64,000 bases of DNA from Desulfamplus sp. (lineage in GTDB: Bacteria > Desulfobacterota > Desulfobacteria > Desulfobacterales > Desulfobacteraceae): positions 1 through 64,000 of the forward strand of contig JADGBE010000015.1 in NCBI GenBank assembly GCA_015231615.1, in the 5' to 3' direction. Made by a program: the position numbers and the translations under genes. The notes under the pieces are model-generated. The model saw only the letters and a list, made by a program, of their open reading frames with translations, was not told the DNA's origin and did not search any database. Below, in pieces: positions 24,999 through 34,597 of this stretch (position 1 is the stretch's first letter; each line of letters begins with the position of its first letter).

Positions 24999-27347
24999 TT
25001 AAGCCTTTGAAATTCTTGCTCTTATTCCCCATGCAGCATCTAATCCAGAAGCTGGATCAACTACTGTTCCTATCAGCTCATTTACATTTACACCTTTACC
25101 GCCAATATATCTATTTTCAAGTGGTCCAATATTTTTACTTACCCCACCTGTAACAGTGATTATGCTTGTTGCACCTTTTTTGCCTGTTAAACCAGCTCCA
25201 TCTTTTTTAAGAACCTTACCAATTCCACTAATTGTGTGTCCAAGACCTTTTGGCATAGCAACAACACCGGGCATTATACCATCAAATAGATTAACTCTAA
25301 CCTTTGCTTCCCCAACAGGAGTTGTGATTAGGGCATAATCTCCATTAGAGACCCCAACTTTATCTGCTGTTTCAGGATTCATCTCCACAAGAGTATCGTT
25401 CTTAAGAAGCACTCTATCTTCAACGGTTTTAATTGCAAAAGGCGATGATGCAAAGGTAGCTGATGCAAGCCTTATAGTGTCAATTGGCATAAGTGTTAGA
25501 GGATACGACTTTTCTTCTCCATCTAATGGCGTAACACCTTTAAAACCAGCGAAAAGCGAGAAATCAACAATAATTGGATTTGCTGGGGCGGTAAGCTCTG
25601 ATGCAATGTATCCCTCTTCTGAAAGAGTTGCAAAGTTATCTCCAATTACGCTTTCAAGACACTCTTGATAACTTTCCCACGGAAAACTTGATGCAACTGT
25701 TCCCTCTACTGCTTTAGCAATAGCAATAATTGCCTCACCAGGGTGTTTTGTATCAAAAACTGGGGCTGCAACAGATTTTGAAAGTGCTGTAATATTTTGG
25801 GCAAGAGATGCACAACTTTCAATATCTTGAGACATCTCAAGAAAAGTGTGGCCGGGAAGAATAACATCAGCAAGTTGTGCTGTATCGTCCATGTAAGATG
25901 AGAAGCTAACAACAAAAGGAATCTTGTTTACAGCAGCCTTTACAGCTTTGGCATTATGAAGTGTAAAGCATGGATTTGCATTATAGACCATTAAAAGTTC
26001 TACAGGGCTTTTTTCCGATGCGTTGATAGCTTCAAACAACTTTGTAAGTGATGCTGATGTAACAACTTGATTTGAGACTGCTGAAACAACGGCACTAAAA
26101 ATACCAGCTTCTGCTGAACCAGAAACTCCAGAAACTAAAGAGTCAACTGCCCCAATAGGTTGTTTAGCATAGCTCTTTGTTGCCGTGTCGTCCATTTCAA
26201 GCGAAGACCAAGTTAAAGTCTCTTGTCGTTCAACTGTCCAGACTCCTCCAGCTTTATTTATATTACCAGTAAGGCAGTTTAAAGCATGAACAGCGGCAAA
26301 CTCCATAAGGTTTCCAGCAAAATCGCCTTTGCCTCTGCCCGCAATTGCCAATGGTGATTTTGCTTTTGCAAATTCAGAGGCAACTTCTTTTATTTTTGCA
26401 ACATCAATTCCAGTGGTGCGGGATACTAATTCTGGTGCATATTTTTCATTTACAAATTTTGCAAATGCCTCAAAGTCTTTGGCATTTTTCACAAATTCTG
26501 CATTATAGAGATTACCCGAAATAATGGCACTGCATATACCAAGTGCAAGGTCTGCCTCAGTTCCGGGTTTTGCTGGAAGCCATGTGTCAGCACTTGCTGC
26601 TGTATTGGAGAGTCTATATTCTACCTGAACAAGCTTTGCTTTCCGCTCTTTTCTTGAGCTATTGGCAATAAAATTGCTGACAGGTGATCCCCAACCTTCA
26701 ATAAATCCAGCACCAAAGCTGATTACATAGTCAGAGTTGGCAATATCAAATGATGCAGAAGCCTTTAAGCCATGTATTCTTGAAATCAGTATCTCCCAGC
26801 TCTTTTCCATAGTCTCTAAAGTATAGAAATTTTGTGAGCCTACAGATGTCAGAAAACGCTTATAAAGCCCAGCTACAGAGCCTTTATCAGTGCCAGATAC
26901 ACATGCAAGAGAGTCAGCCATACCCTTTTGGCGTAACTCTTTAACTTTTCCAGCAACAAGAGCAACTGCTTCGTCCCAAGATACCTGTTTCCAAGTATCT
27001 CCACTTTTGACCATAGGGAATTGAACTCTCGAAGGATCATAGAGATACTGTAAGCCTGAAATACCATGCAGGCAGATTCCACCATCATTTACAGGATAAC
27101 CCTTTTTTCCTTCAATTTTAATTGCTCTTCCATCAACTTTTTTTACACTGATTCCGCAATTTCCCGGACACAGTGTACAGATAGTATCTTCAAATGTAAT
27201 CTCTCCATCATTAGGAACGGGTGTCCATGGCCAATTTTGTGTCCAGATGGAAGAGTCATCGGTAAGTTTCCAAGGCATAGGAGAGAGAGTAACGCCAGCT
27301 GCTGCTCCAAGTCCAAGTCCCAGGAAGCTTCTTCTGTCTATTTTCAT
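24999..27347 (-). CDS. qrcB: Menaquinone reductase molybdopterin-family subunit QrcB
   Basis: A 782-residue member of the molybdopterin oxidoreductase family with a Tat signal (DRRSFLGLGLG). An N-terminal [4Fe-4S] motif (CTLCPGNC ... ICLHG) and the usual four domains follow. In the characterised Desulfovibrio complex this subunit keeps the fold but no molybdenum activity, and serves as an electron-transfer scaffold taking electrons from the cytochrome subunit. Gene order qrcA-B-C-D matches. The C-terminus (KVGVSNGDYALITTPVGEAK) is the typical beta-barrel domain. GAGG precedes the ATG. Confidence 0.92.
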   Translation of the reverse strand: MKIDRRSFLGLGLGAAAGVTLSPMPWKLTDDSSIWTQNWPWTPVPNDGEITFEDTICTLCPGNCGISVKKVDGRAIKIEGKKGYPVNDGGICLHGISGLQYLYDPSRVQFPMVKSGDTWKQVSWDEAVALVAGKVKELRQKGMADSLACVSGTDKGSVAGLYKRFLTSVGSQNFYTLETMEKSWEILISRIHGLKASASFDIANSDYVISFGAGFIEGWGSPVSNFIANSSRKERKAKLVQVEYRLSNTAASADTWLPAKPGTEADLALGICSAIISGNLYNAEFVKNAKDFEAFAKFVNEKYAPELVSRTTGIDVAKIKEVASEFAKAKSPLAIAGRGKGDFAGNLMEFAAVHALNCLTGNINKAGGVWTVERQETLTWSSLEMDDTATKSYAKQPIGAVDSLVSGVSGSAEAGIFSAVVSAVSNQVVTSASLTKLFEAINASEKSPVELLMVYNANPCFTLHNAKAVKAAVNKIPFVVSFSSYMDDTAQLADVILPGHTFLEMSQDIESCASLAQNITALSKSVAAPVFDTKHPGEAIIAIAKAVEGTVASSFPWESYQECLESVIGDNFATLSEEGYIASELTAPANPIIVDFSLFAGFKGVTPLDGEEKSYPLTLMPIDTIRLASATFASSPFAIKTVEDRVLLKNDTLVEMNPETADKVGVSNGDYALITTPVGEAKVRVNLFDGIMPGVVAMPKGLGHTISGIGKVLKKDGAGLTGKKGATSIITVTGGVSKNIGPLENRYIGGKGVNVNELIGTVVDPASGLDAAWGIRARISKA

Positions 27348-27467
27348 AGGTTATTTACCTCAATAAAATTTAAACAATTTCAAATACAAGGTCGTATCTT
27401 TGTATTAAGATAAGTTTTGCAATCAAAGTGATATTTAAAATATCTCCTCTGACCCAAGCAAGTCTCT

Positions 27468-28169
27468 TTACTTATGACACTGAAAACAAGCTCCCTTGCT
27501 TCCCATTTCCTCTTGATGGCACTCAGCACAATCATCCATCTTCATACGATCCCAAGAGTTCTTCTTAATTCCCCAGATGTTTTCTCCCCAGATGTCGCGG
27601 CTATAGCCTGTGGTTCTGTTCTCTTGATACGGCTTCATAGTTGTAGATTCACCAATATGACCGTGGCAAGTTACACAATCCATTTTAGCACCAGTTACAT
27701 GGGCAGCATGAGAGAAGAATACGCAATCTGGCTGTTTTGAATAGATGTGCCAAGGTACTTCAATACCTTTTTCAACATATTCAGTCATAAAAATTGCCTC
27801 ATCTTCTGTCTCTCCAAGCTGGCTTTCGTGGCACTCAATACAGGCACTGTTTTTGGGAACACCTGCAAAGGTTCCATCATCTCTAAAAGCATGACAGCTC
27901 TCACAGCTTCCAGTCTCTGCAACGTGAAGAGCATGGTTAAAGTTAAAAGGCTGCTCTTTTTTAGAATAGAGCAGGCTTGGAAACAGTAACCAGCCAGATA
28001 GAAAACAGATAGCAAAAGATGCAATAAAAAAAAGGACACCCATACCAACACCTGAGTCTCCCCTATCTTTTTTATCGCAGCAATGTCCGCCTGTTTTCTG
28101 TTCACCGGACTCTTCATCTTCTGTAGTATCCGATGAACTGTTTTCAGTTTTCTTTTTTAGTTCACTCAT
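27468..28169 (-). CDS. qrcA: Menaquinone reductase multihaem cytochrome subunit QrcA
   Basis: A membrane-anchored cytochrome c (single helix at about 45-65) that receives electrons from periplasmic type I cytochrome c3 and passes them to the complex. Five CxxCH motifs are visible (CESCH, CIECH, CVTCH, CAECH, CFQCH), one fewer than the hexahaem QrcA described for Desulfovibrio; DCVFFSHAAH lies where another haem might sit. The cytoplasmic N-terminus is acidic with HCCDKK. The ATG at 28169 follows GGGG; an upstream in-frame ATG at 28181 lacks a ribosome site. CcsA/ResB upstream would attach the haems. Confidence 0.9.
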   Translation of the reverse strand: MSELKKKTENSSSDTTEDEESGEQKTGGHCCDKKDRGDSGVGMGVLFFIASFAICFLSGWLLFPSLLYSKKEQPFNFNHALHVAETGSCESCHAFRDDGTFAGVPKNSACIECHESQLGETEDEAIFMTEYVEKGIEVPWHIYSKQPDCVFFSHAAHVTGAKMDCVTCHGHIGESTTMKPYQENRTTGYSRDIWGENIWGIKKNSWDRMKMDDCAECHQEEMGSKGACFQCHK

Positions 28170-28224
28170 TGAAAACCCCATTAATTAAAATTGTTGATAA
28201 TACTACTAAATTCACATTACTACT

Positions 28225-28341
28225 TATAGTATTCCAGATAAATAAATCGGCAATTCCTATTAGCCCCACCCCCCGCCTATAAATACTCCCTACCCTTGGG
28301 GATGGCGGGGCGGGGCAAAATAATTATCTGGAAAGCTATAG
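28225..28341. mobile_element. Palindromic MITE, copy A
   Basis: About 117 bp with long imperfect inverted termini: tatagtattccagata... at the left and ...ttatctggaaagctata at the right, with C-rich and G-rich inner arms. Related copies lie at 46208-46287 and 52692-52831. It has no coding capacity. It lies upstream of qrcA. Confidence 0.8.
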
Positions 28342-28501
28342 AAACATAGCAGCTTCGCTGCAATTGTTTTTAGATTAATTTTAGCTAATCAATATTAATT
28401 GGAAATTAAAAAACACCTAAAATGAAGAGATAAATAAATGTGCAGTCTATATTAATATCCATTATTATTGTCAAGCAGCAATTCTAAATTTGAATAGACT
28501 T

Positions 28502-28924
28502 TTAAAATGGAAAAATAACATTGATCCATGGGATTTTGTTAAAATGATCCCTGTCTTCGGTAATAATATCAGATATTCCATGCTCTTTCATAGAAGCTAC
28601 AATAGTGGCATCTCATATATGTAAATTATATTCAGATACGATATTTATTGCATCTAAAAATGTATGAATATCCCTATCAATAATACTCCATGAGTCTGAT
28701 TTTGATATATCGTCAATAATTGTTCGGGCGATTTTTATAGGTATTGGTGATTTAACCTTTCTTGTAATCACTACAAAAAATTCCATAAGGTTTTGAACAC
28801 ACAACACTCCTCCGCCATTTTTCCAGATATTTACAATTAGTTCTTTTGCAATCGGATATTTATTAATTTCAGAGACATCATAAGCATATACTAAGATATT
28901 TGTATCAATCAGAATCCCTGACAT
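28502..28924 (-). pseudogene. VapC-like PIN-domain toxin interrupted by TGA
   Basis: The N-terminal 103 residues carry PIN-domain features: LIDTNILVYAYD with the first catalytic Asp, and the NLMEFF acidic residue. At 28613-28615 an in-frame TGA stands where relatives have Trp in an I-W-D-A motif. The frame continues intact for 36 more codons (DATIVASMKEHGISDIITED ... to a TAA at 28502-28504), giving the usual total of about 140 residues. One nonsense change has probably killed the ribonuclease. It overlaps the antitoxin gene by 20 bp. Confidence 0.8.
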
Positions 28925-29129
28925 AAATATCCTCCCGATTTGAATAGAACTTTTCTCCTAAATTAAAGCCCGTCTCAAGAAAATATAACTGTCTTTGTTT
29001 AATAGCTTCTTGTTTTTCTTCATATATAGTTGAGAAACTTACAAGTATAGAGGTTCCTTCAGGTAGCTTTATTGGCTCTTCAAGTCGTATAACATTACCT
29101 TCAACTATTCCTTTATATATTTGTCTCAT
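28905..29129 (-). CDS. DUF104/AF2212-like antitoxin
   Basis: A 74-residue protein with the beta-hairpin pattern IYKGIVEGNVIRLEEPIKLP followed by an acidic helical tail, matching the AF2212-type antitoxins paired with PIN toxins. AAAGG precedes the ATG. Overlap with the toxin gene shows they form one unit. It is intact although the toxin is not. It lies between ccsA and qrcA on the same strand. Confidence 0.7.
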   Translation of the reverse strand: MRQIYKGIVEGNVIRLEEPIKLPEGTSILVSFSTIYEEKQEAIKQRQLYFLETGFNLGEKFYSNREDIYVRDSD

Positions 29130-29172
29130 AAATAGCCTTTAATAAAATCTGAAAGATGGTAAAATTTTCACT

Positions 29173-30048
29173 TTAAGCATAACTGTGAAGACCCGGGAGC
29201 AGATTTACTCCAAAATATGTGAACAACACAGCCATAAATCCAACTATTGAGACCCAAGCAATCCGTCTGCCATGCCACCCTCTCATCATACGAAGGTGTA
29301 GCAAAATAGCATAAACAAACCATGTTATAAGAGACCAACTCTCTTTTGGATCCCACGACCAGTAAGTTCCCCAAGCTGAATTTGCCCATACTGACCCTGT
29401 AATGATGCCAATTGTTAGAAATAGAAAACCAAACATAACCATCTGGTGAATTAACTCATCCATTAAATCTAATGATGGTAATTTGGAAAAAAGAGAGTGT
29501 AAATGGGTTTCTGCTTTATTGTTGTTTTCTGATATTTGTAAACCTCTTCCTGATTCAGTAGGTTTTATTAGATACATTATGCTAAATCCAAAGGCAACAG
29601 CAAATCCAGCATAGCCTAAGAAGCAGGTTACTACATGGGCAATTAGCCAATTACTTTTAAGGGCGGGGATTAACGGAGTTATCTTATCAGAAATTGAAGG
29701 AGAAAGGGAGGCATAGGCAATTGCGAGAAAGATAATCGGCGTTACAAATACTCCGATTATTCTTTCGCGATATTTTAGCTCTACAAAGAGATAAAGTGCA
29801 GCAATTGTCCATGAGAAAAAAACTAATGATTCATACATATTAGAAAATGGGGCACGACCATAACCGATTTTATAGGATTCAATCCATCGAAGGATTATAC
29901 CCATTGTATTTCCTGTAAAACCAGCAGTCAGAATAAAAAAACCAGCTTTTGCCATAACATCTTTTTTGAATGTCCACGATCCAATATATAAAACTGAGGC
30001 AAAGGCATAAACAAATGTTGTAATAGACAATATAATAGAGCTGTTCAT
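29173..30048 (-). CDS. ccsA: Cytochrome c synthase subunit CcsA (system II)
   Basis: A membrane protein of 291 residues with about eight helices and the tryptophan-rich WWD haem-handling motif (TYWSWDPKESWSLITW). Conserved histidines flank it. With ResB it forms the system II haem lyase that exports haem and attaches it to CxxCH apocytochromes in the periplasm. An insert with Asn/Lys (QISENNNKAE) lies in one loop. The pairing with resB directly upstream and with qrcA downstream fits a need for haem c maturation. Confidence 0.88.
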   Translation of the reverse strand: MNSSIILSITTFVYAFASVLYIGSWTFKKDVMAKAGFFILTAGFTGNTMGIILRWIESYKIGYGRAPFSNMYESLVFFSWTIAALYLFVELKYRERIIGVFVTPIIFLAIAYASLSPSISDKITPLIPALKSNWLIAHVVTCFLGYAGFAVAFGFSIMYLIKPTESGRGLQISENNNKAETHLHSLFSKLPSLDLMDELIHQMVMFGFLFLTIGIITGSVWANSAWGTYWSWDPKESWSLITWFVYAILLHLRMMRGWHGRRIAWVSIVGFMAVLFTYFGVNLLPGLHSYA

Positions 30049-30132
30049 AAATTATAGATTTCCTTATATCAACATATTAATATTTTGAGCTATTTGCTTT
30101 TTTCATCTTGAAGAACTTAAGAGTTAGAAACC

Positions 30133-31668
30133 TTAGAGTTGCTTCATTTTTGAAGCTATATCTGTAATTTTAAGCTTCATTCCCTGACCGTTTTTATTAG
30201 CACTACCTGATACGATTATATTTAAGCCTTTATCTTTTTTTATCATCTCTACGCATATAGTTTGATGAGACATAAAAAATGTTATCCAACACCCAATAAT
30301 CATAAAAATAAAACCTAAATAAACATACCAAACTCCAGGGTCTTTAGTTACTTGAAGCCCTGTGTAATATTTCTTCTCATAATCCTCAATTTCAAATGAG
30401 AATTCACCACGCCTCATTTTATCAAATGTTGGAAACTTAATAGGAATGTATATCTCTTGTTCGTCAGTATGATTTTTATCATCACTATTATTTACTTCAT
30501 CATGTTTATCAGTATTTACTTCATCATGTTTATCAGTATTTACTTTATCATGTTTATCGCTATGCTTTTCTATAAGTTTTCCAACAAATCCTTCTCCAAG
30601 ATTGTGCCCTTGAAAATTATATCCATGAACAAAATCGGTTAAAGTAAATTTTCCACCTGATTCAGGAACATCAATAGTTTGACCAATCTCCATTTTTTGA
30701 GAATATGTCATGCCACTCTCTTTGCTTGTAATTTTAAACAAAGCACTTTTTGCCGAATCTATTCCGTAGCTTGACTGATAAAAACTCAACCCCTTATAAC
30801 GAAGTGGGTCATTGACGATAATATCTTTTGTAAATGATTCTTTATCATCTTCAATAACAGTAAGACTCGATTTAAACTCCTCTGGTTGACCTGTATCGTA
30901 AAAAGTTACACTAAAAGAGTTGCACCGAATCTTGAATCCAAGCTCAACAGGTGTTTCGTTATCCCTAAGGAATGCTGAATCAACTGTTGCCCCTTCTGGT
31001 ATAGCAACAAATGCCTTAAAACCCCATAAACTTCCAATCACACCACCAGCGAGCATAAAAAGGATACTTAAATGGACAACATAAACTCCAAATCTTGTCC
31101 ATCTGCCACGTTCACCAAAAATGGCAACTCTTTTATCATTATGCTTTTCATTTTTATCAAGCTCTTCATTATTATAATTATTGCCTTTTTCCTTAGCGAG
31201 AATCTGCTCTTTAATAGCAACGCTAAAATTTTTCTTTATAAATTCAAAATATTTATCTTCGATAGTTTCTAAATTATGGTCTAATTCAAATACCTCTTTA
31301 TGTTTGAGGTGTCTAAATCTTTCGATATTAAATGTTATTTTATCAGGAAATATAATTTTCCATGTAGTTTTAAGTTTATCAATAGAACAGACAACAATGT
31401 TAATTGAAAGTAGTATAAGAAGCAGAACAAACCACCAAGCATTATACATATCAAAAATATCAAGAGCATTGAAGAGCTTAAAAAAAACGTCTCCATACTT
31501 TTGAAGATAAAACTGTTCCGTTCCATTTTGAGGGATTATAGTTCCAATTACAGATGTTGCGGCAAGCAGAAGCAACACTATAACAGTAAGTTTGACCGAA
31601 GTAAAAAATTTCCAGACAGAGTTGCTGGATTTTAAATTTCCAGATAATTTTTCAGAATTTATTGTCAT
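30133..31668 (-). CDS. resB: Cytochrome c biogenesis protein ResB (system II)
   Basis: A 511-residue ResB/Ccs1 protein with three N-terminal helices, a large periplasmic domain and a final helix (WYVYLGFIFMIIGCWITFFM). It binds and presents apocytochrome or haem to CcsA. Two hydrophilic inserts are unusual: a Lys/Asn/Glu stretch near residue 165 and a tandem repeat of 8 residues (NTDKHDEV) coded at 30489-30560. GGAAG precedes the ATG. ccsA follows 84 bp downstream. Confidence 0.88.
   Translation of the reverse strand: MTINSEKLSGNLKSSNSVWKFFTSVKLTVIVLLLLAATSVIGTIIPQNGTEQFYLQKYGDVFFKLFNALDIFDMYNAWWFVLLLILLSINIVVCSIDKLKTTWKIIFPDKITFNIERFRHLKHKEVFELDHNLETIEDKYFEFIKKNFSVAIKEQILAKEKGNNYNNEELDKNEKHNDKRVAIFGERGRWTRFGVYVVHLSILFMLAGGVIGSLWGFKAFVAIPEGATVDSAFLRDNETPVELGFKIRCNSFSVTFYDTGQPEEFKSSLTVIEDDKESFTKDIIVNDPLRYKGLSFYQSSYGIDSAKSALFKITSKESGMTYSQKMEIGQTIDVPESGGKFTLTDFVHGYNFQGHNLGEGFVGKLIEKHSDKHDKVNTDKHDEVNTDKHDEVNNSDDKNHTDEQEIYIPIKFPTFDKMRRGEFSFEIEDYEKKYYTGLQVTKDPGVWYVYLGFIFMIIGCWITFFMSHQTICVEMIKKDKGLNIIVSGSANKNGQGMKLKITDIASKMKQL
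30489..30560 (-). repeat. In-frame 24-bp tandem repeat inside resB
   Basis: Three 24-nt units at 30489-30512, 30513-30536 and 30537-30560; the first two are identical and the third carries a few changes. They encode NTDKHDEV-like units in the periplasmic domain of ResB. Confidence 0.85.
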
Positions 31669-31757
31669 TATTATTCTTCCATTGCGAGATCAATTTATAT
31701 AAAACATATTTTAATATTAAGTCTAAATTTTAATCATTAAATTACTCATTTTTTTAA

Positions 31758-33971
31758 TCATTGAGTAACCCACTTTTTTACAGATTGAAAGACGAGTTCT
31801 CTTTTAAGCGGTTTTGTTAGAAAATCATCCATACCAACTTCAAGACATTTATCTTCAAACTCCTTTAGTGCATTTGCTGTTAATGCCACAATAGGTACTC
31901 TGGGGTATTTATGTTTTTCAAATTCGCGGACTCTTCCAATACCTTCTTTCTCAAGTTCACGTATTCTACGCGTTGCCTCAAGTCCGTCCATTTCAGGCAT
32001 GTTAATATCCATGAAAATAAGATCAATAATTTCTGACTTTTGAATATAGCTTGATACTGCCTCAACTCCGTTGCTGGCAATTTCAACATTATACCCACCT
32101 TTTGAAAGCATTATTTTTGCCATCTTTTGATTTACAGGGTTATCTTCTACAAGCAAAATTGTAATTGAGTGTTTAAAACTTTCAGCTAATAGGTGGGTTG
32201 TCAGAATTGTATTTACCTCTGGCTCGTTTTTTTGATCAGCAGGATTTTTCTCAAGTCCAAGTATTGCCGAGATCATTGTAAATAGTTTTTTTCTTTGAAT
32301 AGGTTTTGAGAGAAAACCATTATATCCAGCTTTACGACATTTATCAGCACCACCCGGGTCTGGAGATATACAAACTAACAAAGGAATGTTTGAGTGTTCA
32401 CAAGATAAGGTTCTTAAAGATTCTGCAAAATCAATATGCTCATGACTTTTTACTCCAGCGTCAACAATACCAACGTCAAAAAGGTCGCCATTATTTTTAT
32501 TTCCATAATCAATCTGTTCTTGGCTTGTTCCACTAATATTTTGATCAACATTATTATTGCTACTGCAACTCTTTGCATTACGGAAAAAATCAAGAACATC
32601 GTCTCCGCTATCAAATAAGGTTATAGCCATACCAGATTGATTTAGCTCATTTATTATTATCTCCCTTAAAGGTGTATTTTTTGATATGCACAAAAATGCT
32701 TTCTTACCTTTAAGTCCAACTGGTCTAAACCTCTTCATAGCTGTATGGGGTTGCTTTTTAAGATGTGAGGTAAAGTGAAATGTGCTTCCCTTGCCAAGTT
32801 GGCTCTCAGCCCAGACAGAACCCTCCATCTTTTCAGCAATCTTTTTACATATAGCAAGCCCTAAACCTGTTCCGCCAAATTTCCTTGTTGTTGTCTCGTC
32901 AGATTGCTGAAAAGGCTCAAATATAGCTGTTAGCTTATCTTGAGGAATTCCTATTCCACTATCTTTAACAGATGCTTGAAGTATTACATCATTGTCTGTC
33001 TCCTCTTTAATATCAAGAGAGAGTTCAATTACGCCAGAAGATGTAAATTTTGCAGCATTTCCAAGAAAATTTAATAGCACCTGTCTAAACCTATAGGGAT
33101 CGCCAATCACAAGACCCGGAACAGAATCAGAAATACGGCATATCATCTCAATCTTTGACTCATTAACCTTGCTTCTAACAACTTCTAACGCCTCAAAGCA
33201 TAGAACTTCAGGATCAAACTCAATTTTTTCAATACTTAATTGACCAGCCTCAACTTTAGAAAAGTCAAGAATATCGTTCACCACAGATAGAAGAACCTCA
33301 CAACTTATCTTTGCATTTTGAACATACTCTTTTTGCTCATTTGTAAGTGAGGTATTGTAAAAAATATCAATATATCCAAGAATACCATTAAGTGGAGTTC
33401 GTATCTCATGGCTCATATTAGCAAGAAAATCTGTTTTTGCTCTGGATGCAGCTTTTGCCTCTTCAGCTAAGACATTGGCTTTTACAGCTAACTCTTTTGA
33501 CTCATCAGCAAGGGCATTTGCTTTTTCCATAGCAAGATTGAGTTCAAGATTTGTTTTTCTTAAATTCAGAAGGGTGCGTTTTTCACGCTCAATACGTTCA
33601 ATTCTGGCAACAGCAGAGTTGATACCAAATGGCTTTGTCATGTAATCAGAAGCCCCTGCATCAATAATATCAACGTATGAGTATTCACCTGAAAACCCAG
33701 TCATAATTATGAAATCAAGATCAGGAAATTTACTCTTAACCTTTTTCATAAGCTCAATTCCATCCATAACAGGCATGGATATATCTGATATGACAAGGTC
33801 AAATTGTTCATTACAGATCATCTCATAGGCAGTTATAGCATCTTCAGCTTCACTACACAAAAATCCAATAACCTGAAAAGACTTCACTAAAATTGAGCGA
33901 AGTCCCATGTCATCATCAACAACAAGAATTTTTTTTATCAGGGAATTCTCATTAATGCGTTTTTTGTTCAT
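31758..33971 (-). CDS. Hybrid sensor histidine kinase with three receiver domains
   Basis: A soluble 737-residue hybrid kinase. Order: receiver (1-125, SDISMPVMDG), an Ala/Glu/Lys-rich coiled coil (135-180), HisKA (LANMSHEIRTPLNG), HATPase (NFLGNAAKF, DSGIGIP, GGTGLGLA), a degenerate receiver (about 420-580, containing an Asn/Ser-rich insert and GIVDAG), and a C-terminal receiver (ILLVEDNPVNQ, FMDINMPEMDG, LTKPLK). There is no membrane segment or recognised input domain, so the first receiver may be the input. No partner output gene is adjacent. The role is unknown. Confidence 0.85.
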   Translation of the reverse strand: MNKKRINENSLIKKILVVDDDMGLRSILVKSFQVIGFLCSEAEDAITAYEMICNEQFDLVISDISMPVMDGIELMKKVKSKFPDLDFIIMTGFSGEYSYVDIIDAGASDYMTKPFGINSAVARIERIEREKRTLLNLRKTNLELNLAMEKANALADESKELAVKANVLAEEAKAASRAKTDFLANMSHEIRTPLNGILGYIDIFYNTSLTNEQKEYVQNAKISCEVLLSVVNDILDFSKVEAGQLSIEKIEFDPEVLCFEALEVVRSKVNESKIEMICRISDSVPGLVIGDPYRFRQVLLNFLGNAAKFTSSGVIELSLDIKEETDNDVILQASVKDSGIGIPQDKLTAIFEPFQQSDETTTRKFGGTGLGLAICKKIAEKMEGSVWAESQLGKGSTFHFTSHLKKQPHTAMKRFRPVGLKGKKAFLCISKNTPLREIIINELNQSGMAITLFDSGDDVLDFFRNAKSCSSNNNVDQNISGTSQEQIDYGNKNNGDLFDVGIVDAGVKSHEHIDFAESLRTLSCEHSNIPLLVCISPDPGGADKCRKAGYNGFLSKPIQRKKLFTMISAILGLEKNPADQKNEPEVNTILTTHLLAESFKHSITILLVEDNPVNQKMAKIMLSKGGYNVEIASNGVEAVSSYIQKSEIIDLIFMDINMPEMDGLEATRRIRELEKEGIGRVREFEKHKYPRVPIVALTANALKEFEDKCLEVGMDDFLTKPLKRELVFQSVKKWVTQ

Positions 33972-34033
33972 CGCTGTATTTTTATCACCTCAAACCTTAG
34001 CAAATCTCTCTATTTTATTTTTTATAACATTTT

Positions 34034-34597
34034 CTATTCATTTACTCTTTCTACATAAGAGCGAGTTCTTGTATCTATCTTCACAAGCTGTCCCTCGTCC
34101 ACAAATGGAGGAACTTGAACCTCAAAACCTGTCTCAAGAGTTGCTGGCTTTGTGCTACCTGTTGCGGTATCTCCTTTTGCCCAAGGGTCTGATTTGACAA
34201 TTCTAAGATTGACAAAATTTGGTAAAGTCAAACCAATTGCTTTACCATTAAAAAACAGTGCGGAGCATACGGTGTTCTCCTTTAAAAGCTCAATAGCATC
34301 TCCAACTTGATCTTTGCTTAAAAATTCCTGTTCATAATTTGAAGTATTCATAAAACAGTAACTATCTTGTTCAGCGTAAAGATACTCCATCTCATGCTCT
34401 TCAAGAGATGCCTCTTCAAATTTTTCACCAGAGCGGTAAGTCTTTTCAAATTGGGTGCCAGAGATCATATTTTTGAGTCTGCATTTATAAAGAGCCTGAC
34501 CTTTTCCCGGTTTTTTAAATTGGAAATCTACAATTATATATGGCTCTCCATCAATCTGAAATTTAAGTCCTTTTTTTAAATCACTTGCATCATACAT
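34034..34597 (-). CDS. efp: Translation elongation factor P
   Basis: A 187-residue EF-P with the three expected beta-barrel domains. The loop KKPGKGQALYK contains K32, equivalent to the lysine modified in many bacteria, which helps ribosomes through polyproline stretches. The C-terminal signature VDTRTRSYVERV-like segment is present as IDTRTRSYVERV. GGAG precedes the ATG. No modification gene (epmA/epmB) is beside it. Confidence 0.95.
   Translation of the reverse strand: MYDASDLKKGLKFQIDGEPYIIVDFQFKKPGKGQALYKCRLKNMISGTQFEKTYRSGEKFEEASLEEHEMEYLYAEQDSYCFMNTSNYEQEFLSKDQVGDAIELLKENTVCSALFFNGKAIGLTLPNFVNLRIVKSDPWAKGDTATGSTKPATLETGFEVQVPPFVDEGQLVKIDTRTRSYVERVNE

Noticed and set aside
28613-28615. 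TGA as a selenocysteine codon in the PIN gene
   Set aside because: The residue replaced is a conserved Trp, no SECIS-like hairpin was evident just downstream, and PIN toxins are not selenoproteins.
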